Source: an uncultured Duganella sp. (GTDB taxonomy: Bacteria > Pseudomonadota > Gammaproteobacteria > Burkholderiales > Burkholderiaceae). From it: 31,073 bases of DNA. Location of the stretch: contig CAMLRG010000048.1 in the NCBI GenBank assembly GCA_946482335.1, forward strand, positions 1 through 31,073, given 5' to 3'. Every line of letters starts with the position of its first letter. Positions within the stretch are counted from its first letter, which is position 1. A model generated the notes under the pieces. It worked only from the letters and a program-made list of their open reading frames with translations. It was not told where the DNA came from and did no database searches. The position numbers were made by a program, and so were the translations under genes. Below, piece by piece: positions 23,714 through 31,073 of this stretch.

Positions 23714-24998
23714 TTGCCGTCAGCACGGCGAACAGCAGGATGGCCCCCATGACGAGCGCATTGTTTTCCGAATTGAGCAATCCGTACAGCGCGCCGTACA
23801 GGCCGGCCAGCGCCGCACCAAAGGCGGCGCCGCGCTTCCAGTCGTGCATGACGTGCGACAGATAGTAGCCAATCAGCGCGATGCAGGCGGCACTGGCGAT
23901 GGCGTAAGCGAACACGAATTCGATATGCTCGGACAGGCTGACCAGCAGCAGGAAGAACAATGCCAGCGCCATCCCCACCAGCGCGTATTGCACCGGGTGG
24001 ATCGGCAGCCGCTTCATCACCTCGAACAGGAAGAAGGCTGCAAAGGTCAGCGCAACGAACAGCAAGCCGTATTTGGTGGCGCGGTCGGCCATCGAGTACA
24101 CATTGACCGGTTCGATGAACGTCGTGCGCACCACGTCAGGCAGCGGCGGCATGGCTGCCTCGGCACGGCCGCGCAGCGCATGCGCTTCGCGTTCGCGCAA
24201 CTGCTGCTGCGCGTTGCTGGCCAGCGCGGAAATGCGCCACGCGGCCTGGAAGCCCTGCCCGCCGACGCTGCGCTGCTCGGGCAGGAACTGGCCGCCGAAC
24301 TGCGGGTGCGGCCAGCTTGAAACCATCGTGAAGCGGTTGTTCTTCGCCAGCGGCACAAAGGCCTGGCTGCCCATCCCGCCCAGGTTCAGGCTGAAACTGA
24401 AGCTCACCGGCCCCGGCACGGCATCGGCCAGCGGCAGGCGCGCGTGCAGGCCTTGCTGGGCGGACGACAGCCCGGCGCCGGTCTCGAACTCGATACTGCG
24501 CTGGCCCCACAACAGCTGCGGGATGTCGCGCACGCCGCGCGTATCGGTGATCGCCAGCGCGACGAAGGGTTCGCGTGGCGTGATCTCGGAGCCCTCCTCG
24601 GTATGCGGCAGGCTGCCCAGCGCGGGCACCACGAATTCGCCGTTGAACTTGTGGCTGCCGCTGTACATCAGGACCTGGTGGATGCCCCGGTAGCGGCGTT
24701 CGGTGCCCATGCTGGACGCAACGTCCAGCTGTTGCGGGAACACCAAGTGCTGCGAGCGTTTGCGATAGCGTTTGGCTTCGCCCTTTTCCTGCACCGTGTA
24801 TTCCTCATCGTAAGGCATGACGAGCACGGGACCATATACCAGTTGGGTGCCAACCGATTCCTCGGCAATGCTGGCGGCGGCGGCATCGCGGAACTGCATG
24901 CGTTCCTGCACGGTGGATTGGATCATCGCCAGCGGCACGCCGAGCAGGAGCATCAGCGCGCCGACGATCAGGGCTTTGACCAGGAGTCTTTTTTGCAT
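23634..24998 (-). CDS. creD: CreD inner-membrane protein
   Basis: A 454-residue CreD homologue: an N-terminal membrane segment (KALIVGALMLLLGVPLAMIQSTV), a large extracytoplasmic region with the family's wording (VYGPVLVMPYDEEY, LPHTEEGSEITPREPFVALAITDTRGVRDIP, GLHARLPLA), and about six C-terminal membrane helices (YGLLFVALTFAAFFLFEVMKRLPIHPVQYALVGMALALFFLLL). AGGAAG lies 8 bases before ATG 24998. In Enterobacteria and Pseudomonas, CreBC controls creD, which affects the envelope and beta-lactam responses. It follows creC by 46 bp on the same strand. Its 3' end overlaps the convergent DUF2784 gene by 80 bp. The exact molecular activity of CreD is unknown. Confidence 0.93.
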   Translation of the reverse strand: MQKRLLVKALIVGALMLLLGVPLAMIQSTVQERMQFRDAAAASIAEESVGTQLVYGPVLVMPYDEEYTVQEKGEAKRYRKRSQHLVFPQQLDVASSMGTERRYRGIHQVLMYSGSHKFNGEFVVPALGSLPHTEEGSEITPREPFVALAITDTRGVRDIPQLLWGQRSIEFETGAGLSSAQQGLHARLPLADAVPGPVSFSFSLNLGGMGSQAFVPLAKNNRFTMVSSWPHPQFGGQFLPEQRSVGGQGFQAAWRISALASNAQQQLREREAHALRGRAEAAMPPLPDVVRTTFIEPVNVYSMADRATKYGLLFVALTFAAFFLFEVMKRLPIHPVQYALVGMALALFFLLLVSLSEHIEFVFAYAIASAACIALIGYYLSHVMHDWKRGAAFGAALAGLYGALYGLLNSENNALVMGAILLFAVLTAIMVATRKVDWYRLGEIGDGATATHTA

Positions 24999-25044
24999 GT
25001 TTGGCGCTTCCTTTGTTGTTTGGTTGCGCCAGTGTAGGCAGCGT

Positions 25045-26493
25045 TTATGCGCTGGCGATGCGTTCCGTGTGAAGTGGCAGCAGCAGCGTGGCGCGGCAGC
25101 CGCCGCCTTCGGCGTTTGCGACCTGGACGCTGCCGCCATGCAGGGCGGCGACTTCGCGCACGAAGGGCAGCCCCAGGCCGGTGCTCTTGGCGCCGTCCGG
25201 GCGCGGCAGCGAATAGAAGCGTTCGAACAGACGGGCTTCGGCATAGGCCGGGATACCGGGGCCGGTGTCGCGGACGCTGATCTCCACCGTGCCGTCGGCG
25301 CGGCGGGCGGCCAGGTGCACGGTGCTGCCGACCGGGGCGAAGCCGATGGCGTTGTCCAGCAGGTTGCCCAGGGCTTGGCGCAGCAGCAAGGCATCGCCGC
25401 GCAGCTGCAAGGCTGGTGCGGCGCTGGTGTCGATGTGCAGCTGCAGCGAGCGCCCGGCCAGGCGCGCCTGGAAGTCGTCTGCCACTTGCCGCAGCAGATC
25501 CGCCACAGGGAGCGGTGTGGCATCGTCGATGCGCTGCTGCTTTTCCACGCGCACCAGGGCCAGCAGCTTGTCGATCAGGTCGCGCTGGCGGGCATTCTGC
25601 GACTGGATGGTGGCCAGGAAGCGGCGCCGCTGTTCGGGCGGCATGTCTTCTTCCAGCAGTTCGGCGGTGGCCTGGATGGCGGCGATCGGGCTTTTCAGTT
25701 CGTGCGTCAGCGTGTGCATCAGGGTCTCGACGTAGTCCTTGCCTTCCAGCTTGGCGTGCATGGCTTCCAGCGCATGGCCGAGGGTACTGATCTCGCTGCT
25801 GCCCAGCTTGGGCATGACGGCCTTGCGGCCGGCCTGCACGTCCTTCACGAAAGCCATCAGCTTGCGCAGGGTGCTCAGCATACGCCAGGTCAAGGCCACG
25901 CCGACCAGCAGGGACAGGCCAAGCAGCAGGACGGCCCACTGCAACAGCTTGCGCTGGCTGCGCTCGATAAAGGCTTTCACGCCGGAGATGGGCTTGGCGA
26001 CGGTCAGCGCGCCGATGATGCGTTCTCCATCGCGTACCGGTGCGGCCACGTACATGACCGTGCTGGCGTCCTGGTCCGGCACTTCGCGCGTCATGCGCGC
26101 GCCGTATTTGCCGCGCAGGGTGTTGTAGACGTCGTTCCAGCGCGAGTAGTCCTGCCCCAGGGCCTTGCCGGCGGTATCGAAACGTACGATGCCGCGTTCG
26201 TCGGTGATGTAGATGCGGTAGCCGATGCGCTGCTTGGTCACGCCGCCGATGTTGGCGACCAGGGAGCGCTGCGATGCATCCTGCAGGCGGGCCAGCATGT
26301 CGGCGTCGAAACGGCCTTCGCGCACGTCGGCGGCCACGGCACCGGCCAGCAGCTGGGCGGTGTCGGCCGCCATGTCTTCCATGGTGAAGCGCACGCCGGG
26401 CCGGACTTGCTCAACGAAGGCATTCATCAGCAGCCAGGCGGCGGCGCCGACGATCAGGAAGTAGCCGAGCAGGATGCGCAGGCCGATCTTCAT
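25045..26493 (-). CDS. creC: CreC sensor histidine kinase
   Basis: A 482-residue membrane histidine kinase. TM1 is at about residues 5-24, an extracytoplasmic sensor of about 160 residues (with YRIYITDERGIVRFDT, a Cache/CreC-like block) follows, and TM2 is at about 185-205. Then come a HAMP-like linker, the phospho-acceptor H264 in LTHELKSPIAAIQATAELL, and an ATPase domain with N box (NLLDNAIGFA), G1 (DTGPGIP) and G2 (GLGLPFVREVA). Its start overlaps the creB stop by 4 bases (ATGA). The signal is not known for certain in any species; proposals include growth on fermentation products and peptidoglycan stress. Confidence 0.93.
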   Translation of the reverse strand: MKIGLRILLGYFLIVGAAAWLLMNAFVEQVRPGVRFTMEDMAADTAQLLAGAVAADVREGRFDADMLARLQDASQRSLVANIGGVTKQRIGYRIYITDERGIVRFDTAGKALGQDYSRWNDVYNTLRGKYGARMTREVPDQDASTVMYVAAPVRDGERIIGALTVAKPISGVKAFIERSQRKLLQWAVLLLGLSLLVGVALTWRMLSTLRKLMAFVKDVQAGRKAVMPKLGSSEISTLGHALEAMHAKLEGKDYVETLMHTLTHELKSPIAAIQATAELLEEDMPPEQRRRFLATIQSQNARQRDLIDKLLALVRVEKQQRIDDATPLPVADLLRQVADDFQARLAGRSLQLHIDTSAAPALQLRGDALLLRQALGNLLDNAIGFAPVGSTVHLAARRADGTVEISVRDTGPGIPAYAEARLFERFYSLPRPDGAKSTGLGLPFVREVAALHGGSVQVANAEGGGCRATLLLPLHTERIASA

Positions 26494-27212
26494 GCGCCGG
26501 TCTGCAGGCTGTAGCCCATGCCGCGGTGGGTCTGGATCGGGTCCGCCGCGCTGTCGACGGCGCGCAGCTTGGCGCGCAGGGACTTGATGTGGGCGTCCAC
26601 GGTGCGGTCCAGGGTGTCAGGTGCGTCGCTCCACACGCGGTCCATCAGCTGGGCGCGCGACAGCACGTGGCCGGGATGCTCGACCAGGGTCTTCAACAGC
26701 AGGTACTCGTAGCGTGTCAGGTCGAGCGGCTGGCCGGCGAACAGGATGCGCGCTTCGGCGGCCCGCAGCTCGAAGCCGGGCGTGCGCGATGCGGGCTGCC
26801 GGGCAGCAGCCGCAGGCGACGCGGGGCCGCCCACGCCGGCGCCGGCACTGGCACGGCGCAGGATCACGCGCACGCGCGCCACCAGTTCGCGCGGCGAGAA
26901 GGGCTTGGTCACGTAATCGTCGGCGCCGATTTCCAGGCCGACGATGCGGTCGATTTCGTCGCTGCGCGCGGTGAGGAAGATCACCGGCACCTCGGAGAAC
27001 TGGCGCAGGCGGCGGCACACATCGAGGCCGCTGATGTCGGGCAGGCCGACGTCGAGGATCACCAGCGCCGGGGCAACGTCGCGCGCCGCGGCCAGGGCTT
27101 GTTCGCCCAGCGTCACGTGGCGCGGCGTAAAACCCTCCCTGCCCAGGGCAAAGGCGATACTGTCGGCAATGGCTTGCTCGTCTTCGACGATCAGGATGGT
27201 CTTGTCGCTCAT
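26490..27212 (-). CDS. creB: CreB response regulator
   Basis: A 240-residue OmpR-family regulator. The receiver domain has acidic pocket E10-D11, phospho-acceptor D54 (VILDVGLPD), T81 and K103 (VTKPFSPREL). An unusually long Ala/Gly/Pro linker (about 116-142) leads to a winged-helix DNA-binding domain (LDLTRYEYLLLKTLVEHPGHVLSRAQLMDRVW ... HIKSLRAKL ... GMGYSL). It pairs with creC through a 4-base overlap. No strong ribosome-binding site precedes the ATG. A TATACT hexamer lies about 10 bases upstream without a good -35 partner, so the gene is probably read from the lipoprotein gene 25 bp upstream. Confidence 0.93.
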   Translation of the reverse strand: MSDKTILIVEDEQAIADSIAFALGREGFTPRHVTLGEQALAAARDVAPALVILDVGLPDISGLDVCRRLRQFSEVPVIFLTARSDEIDRIVGLEIGADDYVTKPFSPRELVARVRVILRRASAGAGVGGPASPAAAARQPASRTPGFELRAAEARILFAGQPLDLTRYEYLLLKTLVEHPGHVLSRAQLMDRVWSDAPDTLDRTVDAHIKSLRAKLRAVDSAADPIQTHRGMGYSLQTGA

Positions 27213-27237
27213 GCGCCGCAGTATAGCGCGGCCAGCG

Positions 27238-27441
27238 TCAATTCTTCCCGCCCTCCTCGCCAGCCTTGTCGGCGGCTTCCTTTTCCTTTTGCTGGGCGTC
27301 TTCCAGCGCCTTCAGCGTATCCTTGGCCTTGTCGCGCTGCGCCCCCATGGCCTTGATGTCCTGGGCAGCCTGGTCGGCGGGGTTCTTGTCGCCGCAGCCA
27401 GCCAGCAGTGCCAGCGCGCAGATTGCAATCATCGTTTTCAT
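27238..27441 (-). CDS. Small lipoprotein with charged helical tail
   Basis: A 67-residue precursor with a signal peptide and lipobox (MKTMIAICALALLAGC, Cys16), giving a mature lipoprotein of about 52 residues. The mature part is highly charged and probably one coiled-coil-like helix (DIKAMGAQRDKAKDTLKALEDAQQKEKEAADKAGEE). AGGAG lies 6 bases before the ATG. It stands 25 bp before creB, in the place creA holds in E. coli, but it is much shorter than CreA and not similar by eye. A terminator ends about 11 bases before its start. Possible roles are envelope spacing or a sensor partner for CreC; neither is shown. Confidence 0.8.
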   Translation of the reverse strand: MKTMIAICALALLAGCGDKNPADQAAQDIKAMGAQRDKAKDTLKALEDAQQKEKEAADKAGEEGGKN

Positions 27442-27452
27442 GCGATTCTCCT

Positions 27453-27484
27453 GAAAAAAAAGCCAGGCATCGCTGCCTGGCTTT
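27453..27484 (-). terminator. Intrinsic terminator after the third TBDR
   Basis: The stem AAAGCCAGGCA (27459-27469) pairs with TGCCTGGCTTT (27474-27484) around a TCGC loop. On the minus strand it is followed by an eight-T tract. It ends the TBDR transcript (stop at 27509). The T tract touches the AGGAG of the lipoprotein gene, so there is no room for a separate promoter between them. Confidence 0.92.
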
Positions 27485-27508
27485 CTCGTGGCTTACACCG
27501 CTTCCGGA

Positions 27509-30322
27509 TCAATAGAAGGTGTAGGCGGCAGCAACCGAGAAGGTGCGCAGCTGTGGTGCCCATGGGGTGTAACCTTCACGCCATTTCACTGGCATTTCCT
27601 TGTCGAACAGGTTGTACACGTAGGCGCTCAGACGCACGTTCTTGATACCAGTGTAGGTGAAAGCATAATCCACCGTGGTGTTGGCTTTGACCTTGCCGCA
27701 AGCATCCATATATTCGGCAGCAACCTTGTTGGTCGCGCAGTAGGTTGGCGACGAGTCATTGTTGTTGCTATAGGAGCTGGCGTAGTTGACGGTCAGGCCG
27801 TTCGAGAAACCGCCGACTTTCCAGACACCGCGCAGCTTGGAACGCAGGCGGGAACGGGTATCGTAGTTGCCGGCGATGTTCGGGTCATAGGCGTTGTCCG
27901 CTTCCGAGAACTGCTGGTAGTTCAGCAGGTAAGCGCCTTCCAGCTTCAGGGTGAAATCACCCCAGGAGCCCATCTTGAACAGGGTCGAGGCGTCGAAGTC
28001 GATGCCGTCCACCTTGGTCTTGCCCGTGTTGACGTACGGGTTGTACACCAGGCCCAGCTTGCCTACGCCACCGAAGTTCACAGTATTCGACGGCGCGTAT
28101 TTCTTGACCAGCGCAAGGAATTCGTTGTCGGTGGCGGTGTTGTCGACACGGATCAGCTGACCGGCCGGCAGCGATGCTTCGCCCTTCAGGATATCCGACG
28201 TGGAACGGGTGCCGATTTCATCCTTGCGCTTGATGTTGAAGTAGTCGAGCGCGAAGCTGGTGTTCTTCACCGGCTCCCATACCACACCGACGGTGAAGGA
28301 CTTGGAAGTCTCTGGCTTCAGGTCAGGATTCGATGCAACGAAGCTTGGCAGCGAACCGGAGCAATCCGCGTTGCGGTAGGTGTTCGCCAGCGATTTGTCG
28401 GCCGTGGTCGCACCGGCGGCATTCTGGACCAGGTTGTTCAGCTGGCTGGCGATCGAGCAGCGGCGTGGGTCATTGACGCTGTTCGCCACGGAGGAGCGGC
28501 CCAGGCCATTACCCGACTCGACGATGTTCGGCGCACGGAAGCCGCCGGCAGCGGTGGCGCGCAGCAGCAGGTTATCCATGGCGGTGACGCGCAGGCCCAG
28601 TTTTGGCGACACGTGGGTCTCGGCATTGCCGGACTTGTCGGCACGCAGCGCGGCGCTCAGTTCCACGCGCTTCACGACCGGCACGGTGGCTTCGCCGAAG
28701 ATCGCGTAATGCTTGGCGTTATCCTTGACTTGCAGGCCGAAGATGCCGACCAGTTCGCCATTCAGCACGTTGTCCGAAGACTTCATTTCGTAGTGCTCGC
28801 GGCGGATGTTGGTACCGAATGCCACGTTCAGCGGGCCGGCCGGCAATTCGGCGACGGCGCCGCTGACGGTCGCGTCGAAGAAGGAAATCCGCGCTTCGCC
28901 GACAGTGGTACGGACCGGGAACATCGCTTCCAGCAGTGCCGGATCGTTCTGTTGGCCGAACTTGTAGGTCTTGTTGATGATCGCGTCGGTGTAACCCTTG
29001 GCGCTTACGGCGCGGGTGGCCTTGGTCGCTTCCGAGGTCATGTAGCCGAAGGCCGATTTCCAGTCCCACTCGCCGATGGCGCCATCGAGTGCCAGCATGA
29101 AGCGCGATTGCTCGGAGTCGGTGGTGTTGAAGTTGAAGCCGTTGCCGGTGTCCATCAGGCGGGCACGGTATTCAACCGGCGTCTTATATGGGTTGCTTGG
29201 GTGGCCCACCGGCAGCTTCGGATACGAGAACGGGCCGACCATCTTGCCGCCGTACACGTTGTACCAGATGCTGCTGGACGTGGTGGAGGAACCGTTGCTG
29301 GCGTTCAGCGGGGCGACCAGGTAATCGTTCTTCGCGCCGGCAGCGGTGATCTCGAAGTTGGCGTTGATCGCGCTGCCGATCTTGAAGTGGGTGTTCGACG
29401 CCAATGCCCAGCGCTTGTTGTCGGTGGTCTGGCCGGAATACGGCAGCACATCCCACAGGCACTGCTTGGTGACCGGGTCGATCGAGTCGGCCGGGCAGCC
29501 AGGGGCGGCCACGATATTGGTCGAGCTCAGGAAGTAGTTGCCGGTCGGCGAGTACTGGCTCTTGGCGTCCCAGGTCGAACGGCCCGGGGTCAGGCGGTGC
29601 CATTCCGGGTAATGCTTCTGGATTTCGCCGGTGGTCCAGCCGTCGCGCTTGTAGCCTTCGACGCTCAGGTAAGTGTTGAAGCCGTCGGTCTCGACGTCGC
29701 CGAAGCCGACGATGGCGGTGACGTTGCGGTTGCGGTAATCCTTGAAGCCGTCGGCGGCGCTGTAGGATGCCTTGACCTTGGCGCCGACATAGTCACGGCG
29801 CAGGATGATGTTGACCACGCCGGCCACGGCGTCGGAACCGTAGATGGCGGAAGCGCCGTCTTTCAGGATTTCGATGCGGTCGATGGCTTCAGCGGCGATG
29901 GCATCCAGGTTGGTGAAGTTTTCCTGGGCGCCGTCGGACAGGCCGTACTGGGCGATGCGGCGGCCGTTGACCAGGATCAGGGTCGATACCTTGCCCAGGT
30001 TGCGCATCTCGATGCCGGACGAACCGGTGGCGAAGCTGCCGGAACCCACGGTTTCGGAACTGATGTTGGTTTCAACCGCGGCCGAGTTGTTCAGGATTTC
30101 CAGTGCGGTGGTGGCGCCGGTGCGTTCGATGTCGTCGCGGGTCAGGATCTGGACGGAACCAGCGGCCTCGCGGGCGGTACGCTTGATGTTGGAACCGGTG
30201 ATTTCCACACGCTGCATGGCGCCTTCGGTTGCTGGTGCCTGCTGGGCGAAGGCCGGGGCGGCGAAGGCGACTGCCAGGGCGGCTGCGATCGCGCTCTTGT
30301 TCAGATTTGGTTTGCTTTTCAC
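27509..30322 (-). CDS. TonB-dependent receptor, about 937 residues
   Basis: A large outer-membrane receptor. A signal peptide (SAIAAALAVAFAAPAFA|QQ) is followed by a TonB-box-like RVEITGSNIKR and a plug with IEMRNLGKVSTLILVNGRRIAQYGL and IDRIEILKDGASAIYGSDAVAGVVNIILRRDY. The barrel ends VAAAYTFY with an aromatic terminus. This plug wording marks the proteobacterial TBDR subfamily related to OAR-like and peptide/carbohydrate receptors; the cargo is unknown. I chose GTG 30322 because GGGAG lies 9 bases upstream; a GTG two codons earlier (30328) would be only 3 bases from it. Upstream is an AT-rich leader with direct repeats. Downstream is a strong terminator, then the creBCD operon. Confidence 0.92.
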   Translation of the reverse strand: MKSKPNLNKSAIAAALAVAFAAPAFAQQAPATEGAMQRVEITGSNIKRTAREAAGSVQILTRDDIERTGATTALEILNNSAAVETNISSETVGSGSFATGSSGIEMRNLGKVSTLILVNGRRIAQYGLSDGAQENFTNLDAIAAEAIDRIEILKDGASAIYGSDAVAGVVNIILRRDYVGAKVKASYSAADGFKDYRNRNVTAIVGFGDVETDGFNTYLSVEGYKRDGWTTGEIQKHYPEWHRLTPGRSTWDAKSQYSPTGNYFLSSTNIVAAPGCPADSIDPVTKQCLWDVLPYSGQTTDNKRWALASNTHFKIGSAINANFEITAAGAKNDYLVAPLNASNGSSTTSSSIWYNVYGGKMVGPFSYPKLPVGHPSNPYKTPVEYRARLMDTGNGFNFNTTDSEQSRFMLALDGAIGEWDWKSAFGYMTSEATKATRAVSAKGYTDAIINKTYKFGQQNDPALLEAMFPVRTTVGEARISFFDATVSGAVAELPAGPLNVAFGTNIRREHYEMKSSDNVLNGELVGIFGLQVKDNAKHYAIFGEATVPVVKRVELSAALRADKSGNAETHVSPKLGLRVTAMDNLLLRATAAGGFRAPNIVESGNGLGRSSVANSVNDPRRCSIASQLNNLVQNAAGATTADKSLANTYRNADCSGSLPSFVASNPDLKPETSKSFTVGVVWEPVKNTSFALDYFNIKRKDEIGTRSTSDILKGEASLPAGQLIRVDNTATDNEFLALVKKYAPSNTVNFGGVGKLGLVYNPYVNTGKTKVDGIDFDASTLFKMGSWGDFTLKLEGAYLLNYQQFSEADNAYDPNIAGNYDTRSRLRSKLRGVWKVGGFSNGLTVNYASSYSNNNDSSPTYCATNKVAAEYMDACGKVKANTTVDYAFTYTGIKNVRLSAYVYNLFDKEMPVKWREGYTPWAPQLRTFSVAAAYTFY

Positions 30323-30550
30323 TAACACTCACTCCCTTTGTGGTTCAACTTGTTTTATTAAAAAAGTAAAAGCAGTGAATGATAAAGTAAAAGTTAGTCC
30401 GTTTGTTAAGATACCCGAACAAATCTTGCCCCATTCTAAGTTTACGCAACATATAAGAATTGCAATATTGCTAAAGTACCGAATATTCTTTGCCTAGAGG
30501 CAATGAAAAAGAAAGCCGGCTGCGGCGGCCCCTTTCGTTTCGTATGGGCG
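30323..30550. promoter_or_regulatory. AT-rich leader/promoter region of the third TBDR
   Basis: This gap is strikingly AT-rich between about 30340 and 30490 compared with the GC-rich surroundings. It must carry the TBDR promoter. I see a 10-bp palindrome GCAATATTGC at 30462-30471, a short inverted repeat TTGCC-TAGA-GGCAA at 30490-30503, and direct repeats listed separately. No convincing -35/-10 pair or Fur box was found. Confidence 0.55.
30363..30393. repeat. Direct repeats AAAGTAAAAG, 21-bp period
   Basis: AAAGTAAAAG occurs at 30363-30372 and 30384-30393, start to start 21 bp, or two DNA turns. It lies about 40 bases upstream of the TBDR start. Same-face spacing is typical of a regulator that binds direct repeats. 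Chance recurrence in AT-rich DNA is possible. Confidence 0.45.
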
Positions 30551-30576
30551 AAAAAAAACCCGCCGGAGCGGGTTTT
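30551..30576 (-). terminator. Intrinsic terminator after rpsJ
   Basis: The stem AAAACCCGC / GCGGGTTTT with a four-base loop (30555-30576) is followed on the minus strand by an eight-T tract (to 30551). It lies 27 bases after the rpsJ stop and should end the tuf-rpsJ transcript, which separates it from the TBDR downstream. Confidence 0.92.
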
Positions 30577-30602
30577 CTTTCTGTCTTGCGACGAAACCGG
30601 GA

Positions 30603-30920
30603 TTACTGCAGTTTGATTTCGACGTCCACGCCGGCTGGCAGGTCCAGCTTCATCAGGGCGTCAACGGTCTTGTCGGTCGGATCCACGATGTCCATCAGGC
30701 GCTGGTGGGTGCGGATTTCGAACTGGTCACGGGAAGTCTTGTTCACGTGCGGGGAACGCAGCACGTCGTAACGCTGGATACGGGTTGGCAGAGGAACTGG
30801 GCCTTTTACCACGGCGCCGGTGCGCTTGGCGGTGTCAACGATTTCCAGGGCGGACTGGTCGATCAGCTTGTAGTCGAAAGCCTTCAGGCGGATGCGGATC
30901 TTCTGGTTTGGAGCGGACAT
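30603..30920 (-). CDS. rpsJ: Ribosomal protein S10 (NusE)
   Basis: A 105-residue small-subunit protein, nearly full-length collinear with E. coli S10. It shows [55 protein letters not shown] and [20 protein letters not shown]10 sits in the 30S head and also acts as NusE in antitermination with NusB. AAGGA lies 6 bases before the ATG. It follows tuf, as in other betaproteobacteria, but is then followed by a terminator and a TBDR instead of rplC. Confidence 0.98.
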   Translation of the reverse strand: MSAPNQKIRIRLKAFDYKLIDQSALEIVDTAKRTGAVVKGPVPLPTRIQRYDVLRSPHVNKTSRDQFEIRTHQRLMDIVDPTDKTVDALMKLDLPAGVDVEIKLQ

Positions 30921-30983
30921 GCTTTTTCCTTAAAAGAACGAACCGGCAACTTTACGTTTCCGGCAATGTATGTAATGACTGCG

Positions 30984-31015
30984 ACGGGCCGACATGATAG
31001 CACATGCCGGCCCGT
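30984..31015 (-). other. Stable hairpin in the tuf-rpsJ spacer
   Basis: The arms at 30984-30996 and 31003-31015 form a 13-bp stem with a six-base loop. The single irregular position is a G-U pair in minus-strand RNA and an A-C mismatch in plus-strand RNA, so the tuf-rpsJ transcript is the strand that pairs fully. No T tract follows in that direction, so it looks more like a processing, stability or pausing element than a terminator. Confidence 0.6.
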
Positions 31016-31040
31016 TTATTTCAGATCAGCTGACTAAAAA

Positions 31041-31073
31041 TTAGTCGATGATCTTGGCAACCACGCCGGCGCC
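31041..31073 (-). CDS. tuf: Elongation factor Tu, last ten codons only
   Basis: The window edge reads GAGVVAKIID followed by TAA, the expected C-terminus of betaproteobacterial EF-Tu. EF-Tu delivers aminoacyl-tRNA to the ribosome. Only the end of the gene is visible. Identification rests on these ten residues plus its position just upstream of rpsJ, which together make it safe. Confidence 0.92.
   Translation of the reverse strand, partial: GAGVVAKIID

Noticed and set aside
25000..25075. Possible cre-tag (TTCAC-N6-TTCAC) before creD
   Set aside because: Only one TTCAC is present on the coding strand, inside the creC 3' end. The second half is missing.
27213..27237. Promoter for creB from TTGACG and TATACT
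   Set aside because: The spacing is only 10 bases, too short for a sigma-70 promoter.
30330..30500. Fur box or iron control of the third TBDR
   Set aside because: No sequence close to the GATAATGATAATCATTATC consensus was found.

Overview
This is GC-rich betaproteobacterial chromosome, most likely Oxalobacteraceae (Massilia, Duganella, Pseudoduganella or Janthinobacterium type). The pointers are an EF-Tu/S10 pair of betaproteobacterial type at the right edge, two PEP-CTERM (exosortase-sorted) surface proteins, three TonB-dependent receptors (TBDRs) of different subfamilies, and a CreBCD two-component locus. No tRNA, rRNA, CRISPR array, insertion sequence or phage gene was seen. The genus is inferred from gene content, not from a search.

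Left block (1-9080), a glycan-use region. A flavin-dependent tryptophan-halogenase-like protein (cut by the window edge) lies downstream of a Xanthomonas/Caulobacter-type TBDR, with a terminator between them. A ROK-family repressor is divergent from the TBDR. It is followed on the plus strand by a secreted GH43 arabinanase-like enzyme with a ricin-type lectin domain, flanked on both sides by similar PEP-CTERM proteins.

Middle block (9005-23223), the most unusual part. Six closely packed minus-strand genes run ribokinase -> TBDR -> CitE-like lyase fused to a class III CoA-transferase -> sodium:solute symporter with a periplasmic propeller-like domain -> glycosidase-like barrel fused to a formylglycine-generating-enzyme (FGE) fold without its catalytic cysteines -> GH127 beta-L-arabinofuranosidase-like enzyme. 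The putative promoter upstream of the ribokinase ends in two abutting perfect 12-bp palindromes of PurR/RbsR type. The next gene upstream is an RbsR-like LacI-family repressor, one base after a beta-lactamase-fold serine hydrolase. The simplest reading is an outer-membrane-to-cytoplasm catabolic system for a pentose-containing, possibly acylated or acid-bearing, plant glycoside. The substrate is not known.

Right block (23309-31073). A small DUF2784 membrane protein overlaps creD convergently. Then follow creD, creC, creB, a short lipoprotein where E. coli has creA, a terminator, a third TBDR with an AT-rich leader, and finally rpsJ and the last codons of tuf. In related bacteria rpsJ is normally followed by rplC, so this tuf-rpsJ pair is cut off from the rest of the S10 operon by at least 30 kb of accessory genes.

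Many long open frames lie antisense to the real genes because of the high GC content. They were left out.
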